A DNA stretch of 64,000 bases, taken from positions 89,031-153,030 of the forward strand of contig CANJLF010000006.1 in assembly GCA_947475295.1 (NCBI GenBank), read 5' to 3'. Source of the stretch: Fidelibacterota bacterium (GTDB taxonomy: Bacteria > Pseudomonadota > Alphaproteobacteria > Rhodospirillales > Rhodospirillaceae). Each line of letters begins with the position of its first letter. The stretch's first letter is position 1. A program made the position numbers and the translations under genes. Shown in pieces: positions 6,815 to 17,344 of the stretch. The notes under the pieces are model-generated. The model was given only the letters and a program-made list of their open reading frames with translations. It made no database searches and was not told where the DNA came from.

Positions 6815-9800
6815 TTGCCGGATCAAAATCACATTTCTGAGGCGGCTTTGCGCCTGGCCGCGGACTTCCCGGCTGTTACCCAGGATCAGTGGCTAAAGCT
6901 GGTCGACAAGGTCTTGGCCGGGGCACCTTTCGAAACATTGGTTTCGCGCACCCCGGACGGCATCGCTCTGTGGCCGCTTTATACCCGGGGTGACGGGACC
7001 GGCGGCTTTGGCCCACGCGCTCTGGGCCGCTCCGCCGAGACCTGGGACATTCGCCAGCGCCACGGCCACCCTGACCCAGCTACGGCCAATGCGCAAATTC
7101 TTGAGGACCTGGAAGGCGGCGCGTCATCGATCGTGTTGAAACTCGACCCAAGCGGGGCGAACGGTACGGCGATCCGCAACCTCGCCGATCTCGATAGAGC
7201 CTTGCGCGGCGTACGCCTCGATCTGGCGCCGGTCGTTCTGCAGGCAACGTCACCTTTGCCTGCCGCGATCTTGCTGATGGAACTTCTGGAACAACGCGGA
7301 CAGACAAAAACATTTACAGGAAATTTTGGCCTGGATGACCCGGGCGATATCGCGCGCTTCACCGAGACTTGCCCCAAGGCGCGCATCTTCAACGTAAGCG
7401 TGGCTGGCGCGACCGATGCCGAGGAATTAGGCCGCGCTGTGTCTACCGGACTTGAATATGTGAGGGCTTTGACCGCCGCCGGGCTCGATATGGATGCAGC
7501 CTGCCAAAAGATCGGCTTCACCATCGCCGTCGATGCCGATTTCCTTTTCGGCGTCTGTAAAATCCGCGCCTTTCGCAAACTATGGGCGCGCGCCACCCAT
7601 CGCCGTGCCTTCCTTGCGGCCTCCGCGGCCCCACACATGATGAGCAAGGGTGATCCTTGGGCAAATGTTCTACGCACGACGTCGGCCTGCTTCGCCGCCG
7701 GCATCGCCGGCGCCGATGCGGTCACCGTCCTGCCGTTTGACGACGCCGACCCATTGGCCCGGCGCATCGCCCGCAATACCCAGATCATCCTTCAGGAAGA
7801 AGCAGGCCTCGCCCAGGTGATCGATCCCACCGGCGGCGCCTGGATGTTCGAACACCTGACCGACGCGCTGGCCGAAATGGCCTGGGCGAAAATTCCGCCC
7901 TTCGCACAAATTTATCCGCCCGCGCCGGCAGAGGACGCAAATGCAAGCGAAAGGCCTGCTTTGCAAACGCCGGAAGGTATTGCCGTAAAGACGATCTATA
8001 CCATCGACGACACCAAGGATCTCGACTTCCTCGACACGCGGCCCGGCATGGCGCCCTTCCTGCGCGGCCCTTATCCCACCATGTACGTCACGCAGCCTTG
8101 GACCATCCGCCAATACGCGGGCTTCTCCACGGCGGAGGATTCCAACGCCTTCTATCGCCGCAATCTCGCGGCGGGACAAAAGGGCCTTTCGATCGCTTTC
8201 GACCTTGCGACCCATCGCGGCTACGACAGCGACCATCCGCGCGTCTTAGGTGACGTCGGCATGGCGGGTGTGGCAGTGGATTCCATTCTCGATACGCGCA
8301 CGCTGTTCGAGGGCATCCCCCTCGACAAGATGAGCGTCTCCATGACTATGAACGGTGCGGTGCTGCCGATCCTTGCGCTTTATATCGTCGCGGCGGAAGA
8401 GCAGGGCGTGAAACCGGAGCAACTTTCAGGAACCATCCAGAACGACATCCTGAAAGAGTTCATGGTAAGGAACACCTATATCTTCCCGCCTGGCCCCAGC
8501 ATGCGGATCGTATCCGACATCTTTTCCTATACGTCGCAGAAGATGCCGAAATTCAATTCCATTTCCATCTCTGGCTATCATATGCAGGAAGCGGGTGCGA
8601 CCGCCGATCTGGAATTGGCTTATACCCTGGCCGACGGCGTCGAATACGTGCGCGCAGGGATTAGAGCCGGTCTCGATATCGACGCCTTTGCGCCGCGCCT
8701 CAGTTTCTTCTGGGCCGTCGGTATGAACTTCGCCATGGAAGTCGCCAAACTGCGCGCGGCGCGCATGCTGTGGGCGAAGCTGCTGAAGCCCTTCGGTCCC
8801 AAGAATGAAAAGTCTTTGAGCTTGCGCACTCACTGCCAGACCTCGGGCTGGAGCCTGGCCGCGCAGGACGTTTACAACAACGTCATACGCACGTGCGTCG
8901 AAGCCATGGCCGCCACGCAAGGCGGCACCCAGTCGCTGCATACCAACGCCTTTGACGAGGCGCTGGCGCTGCCCACCGATGAGTCGGCGCGCATCGCCCG
9001 CGAAACGCAGCTCTTCATTCAAAATGAGACCGGCACGACGCGCAGCATCGATCCCTGGGGCGGCAGCTATTTCATCGAGCGCCTGACCTATGACCTGGCC
9101 AAACGCGCCTGGGATCACATCGCGGAAATCGAACGCCTGGGCGGCATGACCAAAGCCATTGAGGCCGGAATCCCCAAGTTGCGGATCGAGGAAGCCGCCG
9201 CACGCACCCAAGGCCGCATCGATGCGGGCCGCCAGACCGTGGTGGGCGTGAATAAATTTAAACCCGGCGGAAAAGAGCATATCGACGTTCTCAAGGTCGA
9301 CAACAGTGCGGTCCGTGCCGCACAATTGGATAAGCTTAAACGCCTGCGGGCCGAGCGCGATCAGGGCGCGGTCAACGCCGCCCTGGACGCGCTCACGGCG
9401 GCGGCAAAATCGGGCAGCGGCAATTTGCTGGATCTGGCCGTCAAAGCCGCGCGCGCCAAGGCGACGGTCGGTGAGGTCACATCCGCCCTGGAAAAAATTT
9501 ATGGGCGGCACGTGGCCGAGGTGAAGTCCATGGCCGGCGTGTACCGGAAGGAATTAGGCGTGGGGTCGGCGTCGGTGAAAAAGGTTTTGCAGTTGGTGGA
9601 AGCCTTCGCCGAGAAGCACGGCCGCCGCCCGCGCATTCTTATCGCGAAGATGGGTCAAGACGGACATGACCGGGGCCAGAAGGTCATCGCCTCGGCCTTC
9701 GCCGATCTCGGCTTTGACGTGGATATCGGCCCCCTGTTCCAGACGCCCGCCGAGGCCGCCCGCCAAGCGGTGGAGAACGACGTGCATATCATCGGCGCAT

Positions 9801-10018
9801 CATCATTGGCCGCCGGACACCTGACGCTGGTTCCCGCCTTGAAGGCGGAACTGAGGCGACAGGGCCGCGGCGACATCATGGTGGTGGTGGGCGGCGTCGT
9901 GCCGCCACAGGATTTCGAAGCACTCTACAAGGCTGGTGCCGATGCCATCTTCCCGCCGGGAACGGTCATCAGCGAAGCCGCCGTCGGGCTGCTTGAAAAA
10001 CTGAACACATCATGCTGA
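6815..10018 (+). CDS. Methylmalonyl-CoA mutase, MutA-like and MutB fused in one chain
   Basis: This enzyme interconverts (R)-methylmalonyl-CoA and succinyl-CoA with adenosylcobalamin in propionate, odd-chain and branched-chain degradation. The chain of about 1067 residues has two parts. Residues ~15-370 resemble the TIM barrel of the small subunit ([17 protein letters not shown] to [13 protein letters not shown]) but lack its cobalamin-like domain. From ~400 there is a complete large subunit: [35 protein letters not shown], then a B12-binding domain with DGHDRG (axial His near residue 950). I prefer the TTG start at 6815: an AGGGA site sits eight bases upstream and a TATGAT -10 at 6779-6784. 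An ATG at 6638 would overlap modA and its operator. The gene overlaps meaB by 7 bases. Confidence 0.92.
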   Translation: MPDQNHISEAALRLAADFPAVTQDQWLKLVDKVLAGAPFETLVSRTPDGIALWPLYTRGDGTGGFGPRALGRSAETWDIRQRHGHPDPATANAQILEDLEGGASSIVLKLDPSGANGTAIRNLADLDRALRGVRLDLAPVVLQATSPLPAAILLMELLEQRGQTKTFTGNFGLDDPGDIARFTETCPKARIFNVSVAGATDAEELGRAVSTGLEYVRALTAAGLDMDAACQKIGFTIAVDADFLFGVCKIRAFRKLWARATHRRAFLAASAAPHMMSKGDPWANVLRTTSACFAAGIAGADAVTVLPFDDADPLARRIARNTQIILQEEAGLAQVIDPTGGAWMFEHLTDALAEMAWAKIPPFAQIYPPAPAEDANASERPALQTPEGIAVKTIYTIDDTKDLDFLDTRPGMAPFLRGPYPTMYVTQPWTIRQYAGFSTAEDSNAFYRRNLAAGQKGLSIAFDLATHRGYDSDHPRVLGDVGMAGVAVDSILDTRTLFEGIPLDKMSVSMTMNGAVLPILALYIVAAEEQGVKPEQLSGTIQNDILKEFMVRNTYIFPPGPSMRIVSDIFSYTSQKMPKFNSISISGYHMQEAGATADLELAYTLADGVEYVRAGIRAGLDIDAFAPRLSFFWAVGMNFAMEVAKLRAARMLWAKLLKPFGPKNEKSLSLRTHCQTSGWSLAAQDVYNNVIRTCVEAMAATQGGTQSLHTNAFDEALALPTDESARIARETQLFIQNETGTTRSIDPWGGSYFIERLTYDLAKRAWDHIAEIERLGGMTKAIEAGIPKLRIEEAAARTQGRIDAGRQTVVGVNKFKPGGKEHIDVLKVDNSAVRAAQLDKLKRLRAERDQGAVNAALDALTAAAKSGSGNLLDLAVKAARAKATVGEVTSALEKIYGRHVAEVKSMAGVYRKELGVGSASVKKVLQLVEAFAEKHGRRPRILIAKMGQDGHDRGQKVIASAFADLGFDVDIGPLFQTPAEAARQAVENDVHIIGASSLAAGHLTLVPALKAELRRQGRGDIMVVVGGVVPPQDFEALYKAGADAIFPPGTVISEAAVGLLEKLNTSC

Positions 10019-10986
10019 CCGCTCAAGACTATGCCGAGGGTGTGACATCCGGTGATCGCGCGCGCCTCGCGCAAGCCATCACCCTGATTGAGTCGCGCAA
10101 CCCTGAACACCAGAAGCTGGCCCAGGACATGCTGGTGCACTTGTTGCCCAGGACCGGCAATGCTTTGCGCATCGGCATCAGCGGCCTGCCGGGTGCGGGC
10201 AAAAGCACGTTCATTGATGCCTTCGGCACCATGCTGACGGCGGCAGGCCATAAGGTTGCGGTGTTGGCCGTGGACCCGACGTCGTCGCGCAGCGGCGGCA
10301 GTATCCTTGGCGACAAGACGCGCATGCCGCGGCTGTCGGTCGATGCCAACGCTTTCATCCGTCCGTCACCCACCGGCGGGGCCCTCGGCGGTGTCGCGCG
10401 CGCGACACGTGAAGCCATTTTGGTCTGCGAAGCCGCCGGCTTTGACATCGTCCTGGTAGAGACCGTGGGCGTCGGCCAGAGCGAGATCACGGTCGGCGAT
10501 ATGGTCGACTTCTTCCTGGTGCTGATGATTGCCGGCGGCGGCGACGAGCTGCAGGGCATCAAAAAAGGTTTGCTGGAAATCGCCGACATGATCGTCGTCA
10601 CCAAGGCCGACGGCGGCAACGTCGCCCGCGCCGAGGTGACCGCCGCCGACCACCAGCATGCCTTGCGCATTGTCGCGCCGGCGAGCCCGACCTGGACCGC
10701 GCCGGTCGTCACCATAAGCGCCCTGGAAAACCGGGGCATCGACACGCTGTGGCAAAAAATCCAGCAGCACCGGCGGCTTATGACCGACAGCGGCGAGCGG
10801 GAAGCGAAACGCAAAAGTCAGATGATCCGCTGGATGTGGTCCATGGTCGAAGATCGGGTGATGACAAACCTGAAGTCCGAGCCCAAAGTGAAAGCCTTGG
10901 TGCCGGACTTGGAAGACGACATCGGCGCCGGACGGCTGACGCCGGCGCTGGCGGCGGAACGCATACTCAAGGCTTTCGGCCAGTAG
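10012..10986 (+). CDS. meaB: MeaB/ArgK-type G3E GTPase, chaperone of methylmalonyl-CoA mutase
   Basis: This GTPase loads and protects the adenosylcobalamin cofactor of methylmalonyl-CoA mutase. At 324 residues it has normal length. The P-loop is GLPGAGKST near residue 58. [19 protein letters not shown] and the switch region [14 protein letters not shown] follow, then VVTKADGGN, the guanine-specificity motif region. Its ATG overlaps the stop of the mutase gene (ATGCTGA), which implies translational coupling and fits a one-to-one functional pair. Confidence 0.95.
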   Translation: MLTAQDYAEGVTSGDRARLAQAITLIESRNPEHQKLAQDMLVHLLPRTGNALRIGISGLPGAGKSTFIDAFGTMLTAAGHKVAVLAVDPTSSRSGGSILGDKTRMPRLSVDANAFIRPSPTGGALGGVARATREAILVCEAAGFDIVLVETVGVGQSEITVGDMVDFFLVLMIAGGGDELQGIKKGLLEIADMIVVTKADGGNVARAEVTAADHQHALRIVAPASPTWTAPVVTISALENRGIDTLWQKIQQHRRLMTDSGEREAKRKSQMIRWMWSMVEDRVMTNLKSEPKVKALVPDLEDDIGAGRLTPALAAERILKAFGQ

Positions 10987-11002
10987 GATCGGAGAATTAG
11001 CG

Positions 11003-12259
11003 ATGATATACCGCGCACGACTTGCCTGCCTGGTAATGACGGTCCTGCTGAACGGACCGAGCTTCGCGCAAGACGCCGCGCTGGTGGCCCGCGCCAAGGC
11101 CATTCAGGCCAATATCCTGACCATCGATACCCACGTCGATATTCCCTTCAACTTCTCCACCGACGCCTACGACATGATGAAGCCGGGGCCGCGCGGCCAG
11201 CAGGTCCATCTGCCGACCATGATCAGCGGCGGCATGGATGCGCCCTTTCTGATTGTCTTTGTGGGCCAAGGCGAGCGCACGACGGCGGGCTATGCCAAAG
11301 CCTTGGCGGACGCCTTCACAAAGGTGGCCGCCATCCACAAGCTCACCGAGGAAATTTATCCCGACAAAGTCGAGCTGGCCTATACCGCCGCCGATGCACG
11401 CCGCATTCACGCCGCCGGCAAAAAGGTGGCGTTCATGGGCATGGAGAACGGCTTTCCCATGGGCAAGGACTTGCGCCTGCTGGATCAGTTCTATGATTAC
11501 GGCGTCCGTTATCTGTCGATTGTGCACAACGGCCACAACGACTTAGCCGACTCAGCCCAGCCCGATAAACGCAAGGGTGAACCCGACGCCGAACACAACG
11601 GCCTTTCGGCTCTCGGGAAGCGGGTCGTGAAACGACTGAACCAATTAGGCATCATGGTCGACGTGTCCCATTCGTCGGAAAAGTCCACGCTCGACATGCT
11701 GGCGGCTTCGGCCGCGCCGGTGATCGCCAGCCACTCGGCGGTCAAAGGTGTGTCGGATCATGCGCGCAATTTGAGTGATGCGGCCCTGGAGGGTATCAAG
11801 CGCTCAAACAGTGTGGCGCAAATTGTCGCTTTCGACAGTTACCTCAAAGCGGTGCCGCCGGAGAAGACCGCCGCCATCGCAGCGCTCGATAAGGATATGG
11901 GCCTTGATAAGCCGGGCGGTCGCCAGAATCTGACGCCGACGCAACTCCAGATCTACGATGCGCGCATGACCGAGATCAATAAGAAGTGGCCGCGCGCCAA
12001 TGTGAAAAATTTGGTCGATCATATCGACTACGCCGTCAAGAAAATCGGCGTCGATCATGTCGGTATCGCGTCGGACTTCAACGGCGGGGGCGGCATCGAC
12101 GGCTGGGACAATGCCGGTGAAACTTTCAACGTTACGTTAGAACTGGTCAGGCGCGGCTATACCGAGGAGCAAATCGGAAAAATCTGGGGCGGAAACCTGC
12201 TGCGCGTGCTGGGCGATGTTGAACGCTACGCCGCCAGGGTTAAGATGCGCCCGAAATAG
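11003..12259 (+). CDS. Membrane dipeptidase (peptidase M19 family), secreted
   Basis: This zinc dipeptidase-like hydrolase of the renal-dipeptidase family has 418 residues and a signal peptide ending near NGPSFAQ. Metal-ligand motifs are visible: IDTHVDIPF (first His/Asp pair), the glutamate in GMENGFPMG, and later His residues in DVSHSS and ASHSAVKG. The C-terminal HVGIASDFNGGGGIDG is also characteristic. It is probably periplasmic, cleaving dipeptides or similar amides. It lies 16 bases after meaB and could be read through, but no functional link to propionate metabolism is obvious. Confidence 0.88.
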   Translation: MIYRARLACLVMTVLLNGPSFAQDAALVARAKAIQANILTIDTHVDIPFNFSTDAYDMMKPGPRGQQVHLPTMISGGMDAPFLIVFVGQGERTTAGYAKALADAFTKVAAIHKLTEEIYPDKVELAYTAADARRIHAAGKKVAFMGMENGFPMGKDLRLLDQFYDYGVRYLSIVHNGHNDLADSAQPDKRKGEPDAEHNGLSALGKRVVKRLNQLGIMVDVSHSSEKSTLDMLAASAAPVIASHSAVKGVSDHARNLSDAALEGIKRSNSVAQIVAFDSYLKAVPPEKTAAIAALDKDMGLDKPGGRQNLTPTQLQIYDARMTEINKKWPRANVKNLVDHIDYAVKKIGVDHVGIASDFNGGGGIDGWDNAGETFNVTLELVRRGYTEEQIGKIWGGNLLRVLGDVERYAARVKMRPK

Positions 12260-12277
12260 ACAGGCCGCTCCCTCTTC

Positions 12278-13180
12278 ATGACCACCCGTAAGTCGACCGC
12301 GCTGACCTTTGGCCAACACCTGACCATCGCCGGGTCGCGCATGTTTTTGGGCGCGCTGACGGGCGCGATCCGCCTCACACGCGGCGCGCAGCCAAAAGGA
12401 TGGCGCACGCTGCGCTACGGTCTTTTGCGGGATCAGACTCTCGATCATATGGCAGCGCGCACGGAACCGGCGCGCGCGCCTATCGTGTTCATTCACGGCG
12501 GCGGCTGGATGATGGGATCGACCGACACCTACAGCCACGACCTGATTTTTCTGGCCGATGCCGGGTATCCGATCTTCAACGTGGGATATCCTAAAGCCCC
12601 CGAGCACCCGCACCCGGCGATCTTGCGTTCGGTGTTCCAGGCTCTCGCATTCATTCACGAGAATTTTCCCGAGGCCGAGGCGGTTCACCTGATGGGCGAT
12701 TCCGCCGGCGGCAATCTCGCGGTCATGGCGGCGTTGCTGACGCATCACACGGAATTTCTCGACGTATTGGGTCCGGGACCAAAGGCATCGCAATTGCCGC
12801 GTGTGCTGAGCGTCACCTCGATCTATGGCGTGCTCGACCGCGAGACCTGCCTCAATGGATCAATCCCCGCCGGCGATACTATGATCGAGTCCTACGCCGG
12901 GCCCGGCGCCCTTAGCGCAACGGTGGACGCGGAACACGCCATCACGCCCATGGACCTGACGTTCAAGACTCACCCGCCGTGCCTGCTGATTTGCGGCGGC
13001 AACGACCCTTTGCTGGCGTCACAGGAAATCTATGCCGCCCGTCTGCGGCGCGAGGGACACCCGGTCACGACGCAGGTTTATCCCACTGGCATCCACGGCT
13101 TTTTCAATTTTGCAGAGAGTGCGCCGAAGGCCGCGACCCGCAAAGATATCCTCGCGTTCTTGGACGGCATAAAGACCTGA
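12278..13180 (+). CDS. Alpha/beta-hydrolase esterase, HSL-like
   Basis: This 300-residue cytoplasmic esterase is of the hormone-sensitive-lipase type. The oxyanion motif HGGGW is preceded by a hydrophobic strand. The nucleophile elbow is GDSAGGN, the acid is probably the Asp of CGGNDPL, and the catalytic His sits in GIHGFF. All three triad positions are in the expected order. It starts 18 bases after the dipeptidase gene and runs convergent to aguB (4-base gap). The natural substrate cannot be told from sequence. Confidence 0.88.
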   Translation: MTTRKSTALTFGQHLTIAGSRMFLGALTGAIRLTRGAQPKGWRTLRYGLLRDQTLDHMAARTEPARAPIVFIHGGGWMMGSTDTYSHDLIFLADAGYPIFNVGYPKAPEHPHPAILRSVFQALAFIHENFPEAEAVHLMGDSAGGNLAVMAALLTHHTEFLDVLGPGPKASQLPRVLSVTSIYGVLDRETCLNGSIPAGDTMIESYAGPGALSATVDAEHAITPMDLTFKTHPPCLLICGGNDPLLASQEIYAARLRREGHPVTTQVYPTGIHGFFNFAESAPKAATRKDILAFLDGIKT

Positions 13181-13184
13181 GAGG

Positions 13185-14030
13185 CTATTTCTCGGCGAGT
13201 ATGCCGTAAAGCTCTGGGCGGCGGTCGCGGAAGAAGCCGAAGGCGGCGCGGTTGCGGCGCACTTCGTCGATGTCGAAGCCCGAGACAATCACGCCGGTAT
13301 CGTTGCGGCCCAGCTCGGCGACCTTATCGCCGCGCTGGTTGGCGATGAACGACGAGCCGTAAAACACCTGCCCGTGTTCGTTGCCGATGCGGTTGGCGGC
13401 CACCACCGGGACGACGTTCGATACGGCGTGGCCGATCATGGCCCGCTGCCAGAGGTCTTTGGTGTCGAGCTCGGCATTGTCGGGCTCGGAGCCGATGGCG
13501 GTGGGATAGAACAGGATATCGGCGCCCATCAGCATCATGGCGCGCGCGGTTTCAGGGAACCATTGATCCCAGCAGATGCCGACGCCAAGCTTGCCGAACT
13601 TGCTATCCCAAACCTTGAAGCCGGTATTGCCGGGGCGGAAGTAGAACTTCTCCTCGTAGCCCGGGCCGTCGGGGATGTGGCTCTTGCGATAAACGCCGAG
13701 CACACTGCCGTCGGCGTCGATCATCGCCAGGCTGTTGTAGAAATGCTGGCCGTCGCGCTCGAAGAACGAGGCCGGAATGGCGACGCCGAGCTTCTTCGCC
13801 ACGGCGCTCAACTTGGTCACCACCGGATGGGTGGCGGCGGGGAACGCGCTGTCGAAATGCTTTTCTTTTTCCTCGCGGCAGAAATAGTGGCCCTGCAGCA
13901 GCTCCGGCGGCAGGATGACTTGCGCGCCGTCGCGCGCCGCCTGTTCGATGAACCCCGAAATGCGCTCGATGTTCTCCGCCATGTTGTCGGAGAAGGCACA
14001 TTGGATCGCAGCGACCTTAACTGTGCTCAT
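13185..14030 (-). CDS. aguB: N-carbamoylputrescine amidase
   Basis: This carbon-nitrogen hydrolase converts N-carbamoylputrescine to putrescine, CO2 and ammonia. It has 281 residues, typical of AguB. The nitrilase-superfamily triad is visible: Glu in ILPPELLQG, Lys in YRKSHIPDG, and Cys in GVGICWDQWFPE. The YFCREE and PGYEEKFYF segments are characteristic of the carbamoylputrescine branch rather than general nitrilases. It follows aguA by 10 bases, which supports a two-gene agmatine-to-putrescine operon. Confidence 0.93.
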   Translation of the reverse strand: MSTVKVAAIQCAFSDNMAENIERISGFIEQAARDGAQVILPPELLQGHYFCREEKEKHFDSAFPAATHPVVTKLSAVAKKLGVAIPASFFERDGQHFYNSLAMIDADGSVLGVYRKSHIPDGPGYEEKFYFRPGNTGFKVWDSKFGKLGVGICWDQWFPETARAMMLMGADILFYPTAIGSEPDNAELDTKDLWQRAMIGHAVSNVVPVVAANRIGNEHGQVFYGSSFIANQRGDKVAELGRNDTGVIVSGFDIDEVRRNRAAFGFFRDRRPELYGILAEK

Positions 14031-14040
14031 CGTTGCGCTC

Positions 14041-15072
14041 TCAGACAGCCGGCTGCTGTTGGGTGATGCAATGGAAGGAGCCGCCCCCGGTTATAACACG
14101 CCCCGCGGGCAAACCCACCGTGCGGCGATCTGGAAAGGCTTTTTCAATAGCCGCCACGGCGGCTTCGTCGGTGTCAGAGCCATAGAGCGGAACAACCACC
14201 GTCGTATTGCCGATGTAAAAGTTCATGGAACTGGCGGGGATGACCTCGCCGTCGTCATTCTCGACACGGCCCGGCGACGGCACCGTCACCACCTCGAGCT
14301 TGCGACCGTTGATGTCGGTGGCGGCCTTCAAGTCGGCGATGATGGCGTTCAGGGCATCGCGGTTGGGGTCGTCGGCGCCGGCCGGCTCCATGCACATCAC
14401 CACGCCGGGCGCGATAAAGCGGGCGATATTGTCGATATGGCCGTCGGTGTGGTCGTTGGCCAGACCGTCGCCCAGCCAGATCAGCTTTTCAATGCCAAGG
14501 CTGGCCTTCAGGCGCGCTTCGATCTCGGCCTGGGAGAGGCCGGGGTTGCGGTTGGGGTTCAACAGGCACTGGCGCGTGGTCAGGCAGGTGCCCTGCCCGT
14601 CGACATCAATAGAGCCGCCTTCCAGGACCCATTCATTGAACACGGCTGGCACGCCGGCCTGGCCGGCGACAAAAGCGGCCACGTCGCTGTCGCCGTCCAG
14701 GACGTATTTCCCGCCCCAGCCGTTGAAGGTGAAACAAGCGGCATCGAGCTTCTTCCCCTTACGCACAAAGATCGGCGCGGTGTCGCGCAGCCAGATGTCG
14801 CCGAAAGTGGCGGGGATGATCTCGGCACCCGTTCCCGACAGCGCCCGCTTGGCGGAGAAGATCGCATCGTCACCGCTGGCCAGAATTTTGAGGGCCTCGC
14901 CGCGGGCTTTGCCGTGGGCATCGATATGGGCAATGGCCCGAAACAAGGCCGCGACCTGGGCCCGCGCCGGCTCTAAGTCCTCGAGCCACAGATCGGCATG
15001 GCTGGGCCAAGCGGACCAAACGGCGCTGTGCGGTTCCCATTCTGCGGGTTGACGTGCGGGGTTTTGCATCAT
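14041..15072 (-). CDS. aguA: Agmatine deiminase
   Basis: Agmatine deiminase (peptidyl-arginine-deiminase fold) turns agmatine into N-carbamoylputrescine plus ammonia. The protein is about 343 residues. Family motifs include WPSHADLW near the start, FGDIWLRDTAPIF, WVLEGGSIDVDG, DHTDGHIDNIARF and the C-terminal catalytic Cys in GGGSFHCITQQ. I chose the ATG at 15072 (MMQNPARQPAEWEPH) because similarity begins there. A longer frame to 15129 adds residues that do not fit the family. It is first in the aguA-aguB operon and divergent from the TPR methyltransferase. Confidence 0.93.
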   Translation of the reverse strand: MMQNPARQPAEWEPHSAVWSAWPSHADLWLEDLEPARAQVAALFRAIAHIDAHGKARGEALKILASGDDAIFSAKRALSGTGAEIIPATFGDIWLRDTAPIFVRKGKKLDAACFTFNGWGGKYVLDGDSDVAAFVAGQAGVPAVFNEWVLEGGSIDVDGQGTCLTTRQCLLNPNRNPGLSQAEIEARLKASLGIEKLIWLGDGLANDHTDGHIDNIARFIAPGVVMCMEPAGADDPNRDALNAIIADLKAATDINGRKLEVVTVPSPGRVENDDGEVIPASSMNFYIGNTTVVVPLYGSDTDEAAVAAIEKAFPDRRTVGLPAGRVITGGGSFHCITQQQPAV

Positions 15073-15146
15073 GGCCCGTGATCTACTGTCTCGCGCCCCC
15101 GCGTGCAATGGCGGAATCGTGAAAATCATGACGCTGGGTGTATAAG

Positions 15147-16046
15147 ATGGAGATGTCCTCGGGCAATCTCACCGCCGACCGGCGTTTCGCCTATGCCCAG
15201 CTGCTGCGCCGTGACGGCGATGCGGCGGCGGCCGCGGACGTGCTCGCCCAGACCTTGGAACTGGTTCCCGACTGGCCCGAAGGCCGGTTTGCGCTCGCCG
15301 AAGCGCTGGCGGACGCCGGGCGCAAATACGACGCCATCGCCGCCTTTGAAGCTTATCTCGAAAGCGATCCGGCCGATTCCATGGGGGCCGCGGTCAAGCT
15401 CGCCTTGCTGACGGAGACCGCCCCTGTTGTCCTGCCCGAGGCCTACTTGCGCCGGCTGTTTGACGAATACGCGCCGCGTTTCGAGAAGGCGCTGCGCGAG
15501 AAGCTCCACTACCGCGCGCCGGAAATTCTGCGGGCGGCGCTGGACGAAACACAACCGGGGACAATATTCGCCCGCGTCTTCGATCTCGGCTGCGGCACCG
15601 GGCTAGCCGGTGTTGCCCTGCGTGACCGGGCCGCGTGGCTGGGCGGCGTCGACCTCTCCGCCGCCATGGTCAAGGGTGCCCGCGACAAGGACATCTACGA
15701 TCAGCTTAACGTCGGCGACATGAGCGCGGCGCTGGACGACCTGACCGAGCGTTGTGACCTGATTGTCGCGGCCGATGTGCTGACCTATGTCGGCAACCTC
15801 GCGCCGTTGTTCACGGCGGTACGCCAACGTCTCACGACGCCGGGTTTGTTCGCCTTCACTGTGCAGCGCTATGAGGGCGAGGGTTTTGTGCTCGGTGCGG
15901 AACATCGCTTCAGCCACAGCCGGACCTACATTGAAACGGTATCCGCGCAATGCGGCTTTCAAATACTGAGGTTAGATCCCGCCGTCAGCCGCCAGGAAAA
16001 AGGCGTGGATGTGCCGGGACTAGTCGCGGTTTTGCGCGCTAATTGA
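15147..16046 (+). CDS. TPR-containing SAM-dependent methyltransferase
   Basis: This protein of about 299 residues has N-terminal tetratricopeptide-like helices (RFAYAQLLRRDGDAAAAADV, then FALAEALADAGRKYDAIAAF) followed by a class I methyltransferase domain. The SAM-binding glycine motif is VFDLGCGTGLAGVAL, with the acidic ribose-binding residue in GGVDLSAAMV. Proteins of this layout are annotated only as predicted methyltransferases. The substrate is unknown. A GTG at 15138 is an alternative start. It is convergent with the next methyltransferase, with an 8-base overlap. Confidence 0.82.
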   Translation: MEMSSGNLTADRRFAYAQLLRRDGDAAAAADVLAQTLELVPDWPEGRFALAEALADAGRKYDAIAAFEAYLESDPADSMGAAVKLALLTETAPVVLPEAYLRRLFDEYAPRFEKALREKLHYRAPEILRAALDETQPGTIFARVFDLGCGTGLAGVALRDRAAWLGGVDLSAAMVKGARDKDIYDQLNVGDMSAALDDLTERCDLIVAADVLTYVGNLAPLFTAVRQRLTTPGLFAFTVQRYEGEGFVLGAEHRFSHSRTYIETVSAQCGFQILRLDPAVSRQEKGVDVPGLVAVLRAN

Positions 16047-17250
16047 GCTGCAGCACAACAGCCTTGAGATAGGCGCTTTCCGGCAACAGCGGGTGCACCG
16101 GATGATCAGGCGCGGCCCCGGCGGTGCGAATGATACGCCCCTCGCGTCCCGCATCGGCCAAACCGCGTGCGACCGCGGCGGTGAATTCATCGAGCGGGGC
16201 ATTGTGACTGCAGGACGCCATGAACAAAATGCCGCCGGGGGCCGTGACGCCGGCGCAAAGACGCGCGAGCTTGCGATAGCCCTGCAGGCCCGCCTTTAAG
16301 TCCTTTCTGGATTTGATGAAGGCGGGCGGATCGCCGATCACCACATCCCAGGTTGCTTTGCGGGCGAGCGCCGCTTCGAGGAACGGGAACACTTCGGCCC
16401 GCTCAAAGGTACATGTCTTACTCACGCCGTTAGTCTCAGCGGCGCGTATGGCCAGGGCCAGTGACGGCGCGGAACTGTCAACGCCGAGCACCGCCGTCGC
16501 GCCCGCGCGGGCCGCCGGCACCGCGAAGCCGCCGGTGTGGGTGTAAAGATCGAGCACGGTGGAATTGCGGCTGAGCCCAGCCATGAAGGCGTGATTGTCG
16601 CGCTGATCGAAGAACCAGCCGGTCTTTTGGCCTGCCATCAGATCGGCGAAGAACGTCGCGCCGTTTTCCTCGACCGCCACCGGACCATCAACCGCGCCGA
16701 AAACCGCGCGTACCTGATCGTCGAGCCCTTCCAGCCCGCGCGCCGCATTGTCGCCGCGCAAAATGACGGTGCGGGCGCCGACCACATCGCGCAAGGCGGC
16801 GGCGATCGCATCGGTCGCCGCATCCATGCCGGCGGTATTGGGCTGGATCACACAGGTGTCACCAAAGCGGTCGATGATCAGTCCCGGCAGACCGTCGGCC
16901 TCGGCGTGGATAAGCCGGTAGTAAGGCCGATCAAACAGCCGCTCCCGTAGCTTAAGAGCCGAGCACAGACGCGCGGCGATAAAGGCTTCGTCGATGGCCA
17001 CATCGGGCTCAGCGGCCAAAACCCGGGCCGAAATCAGCGTGCGCGAATTGAAATGCGCGGTTGCCAAGAGCTGCCCCCCGGCATCGGAGAGCGTCACCAC
17101 CGTACCCGGCGTCAAGGCCTTGGCGGCGGCGTCCATATCCACTTCATTGGAATACACCCACGGATAGCCGGCCCTGAGGCGCTTGTGGGCGCCGGGGCGA
17201 AGCTTCAAACGGGGATGACGGGTTTGGCCAATCGACATGAAGCGGCACAT
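16039..17250 (-). CDS. RlmI-like class I rRNA (cytosine-5) methyltransferase
   Basis: The domain layout is that of the RlmI/YccW family: an N-terminal PUA-like domain (LRPGAHKRLRAGYPWVYSNE), a central domain, and a C-terminal methyltransferase domain with VLDLYTHTGGFAVPAARAGA and the DPPAF catalytic motif (VVIGDPPAFIKSRKD). The family methylates 23S rRNA. The start is uncertain between ATG 17250, whose GGGAAGG site is close, and ATG 17238 (MSIGQTRHPRLKL). It is convergent with the TPR methyltransferase and divergent from the O-antigen-ligase-like gene. Confidence 0.87.
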   Translation of the reverse strand: MCRFMSIGQTRHPRLKLRPGAHKRLRAGYPWVYSNEVDMDAAAKALTPGTVVTLSDAGGQLLATAHFNSRTLISARVLAAEPDVAIDEAFIAARLCSALKLRERLFDRPYYRLIHAEADGLPGLIIDRFGDTCVIQPNTAGMDAATDAIAAALRDVVGARTVILRGDNAARGLEGLDDQVRAVFGAVDGPVAVEENGATFFADLMAGQKTGWFFDQRDNHAFMAGLSRNSTVLDLYTHTGGFAVPAARAGATAVLGVDSSAPSLALAIRAAETNGVSKTCTFERAEVFPFLEAALARKATWDVVIGDPPAFIKSRKDLKAGLQGYRKLARLCAGVTAPGGILFMASCSHNAPLDEFTAAVARGLADAGREGRIIRTAGAAPDHPVHPLLPESAYLKAVVLQLN

Positions 17251-17344
17251 TAACCTTCCCACCTGCTGACCTAAAGCTGAAACCTTGCGCACATCCGCCC
17301 GATTGGCATTGCATGGCCCAAGCGGATCGGCCAAAACCCGAGAG

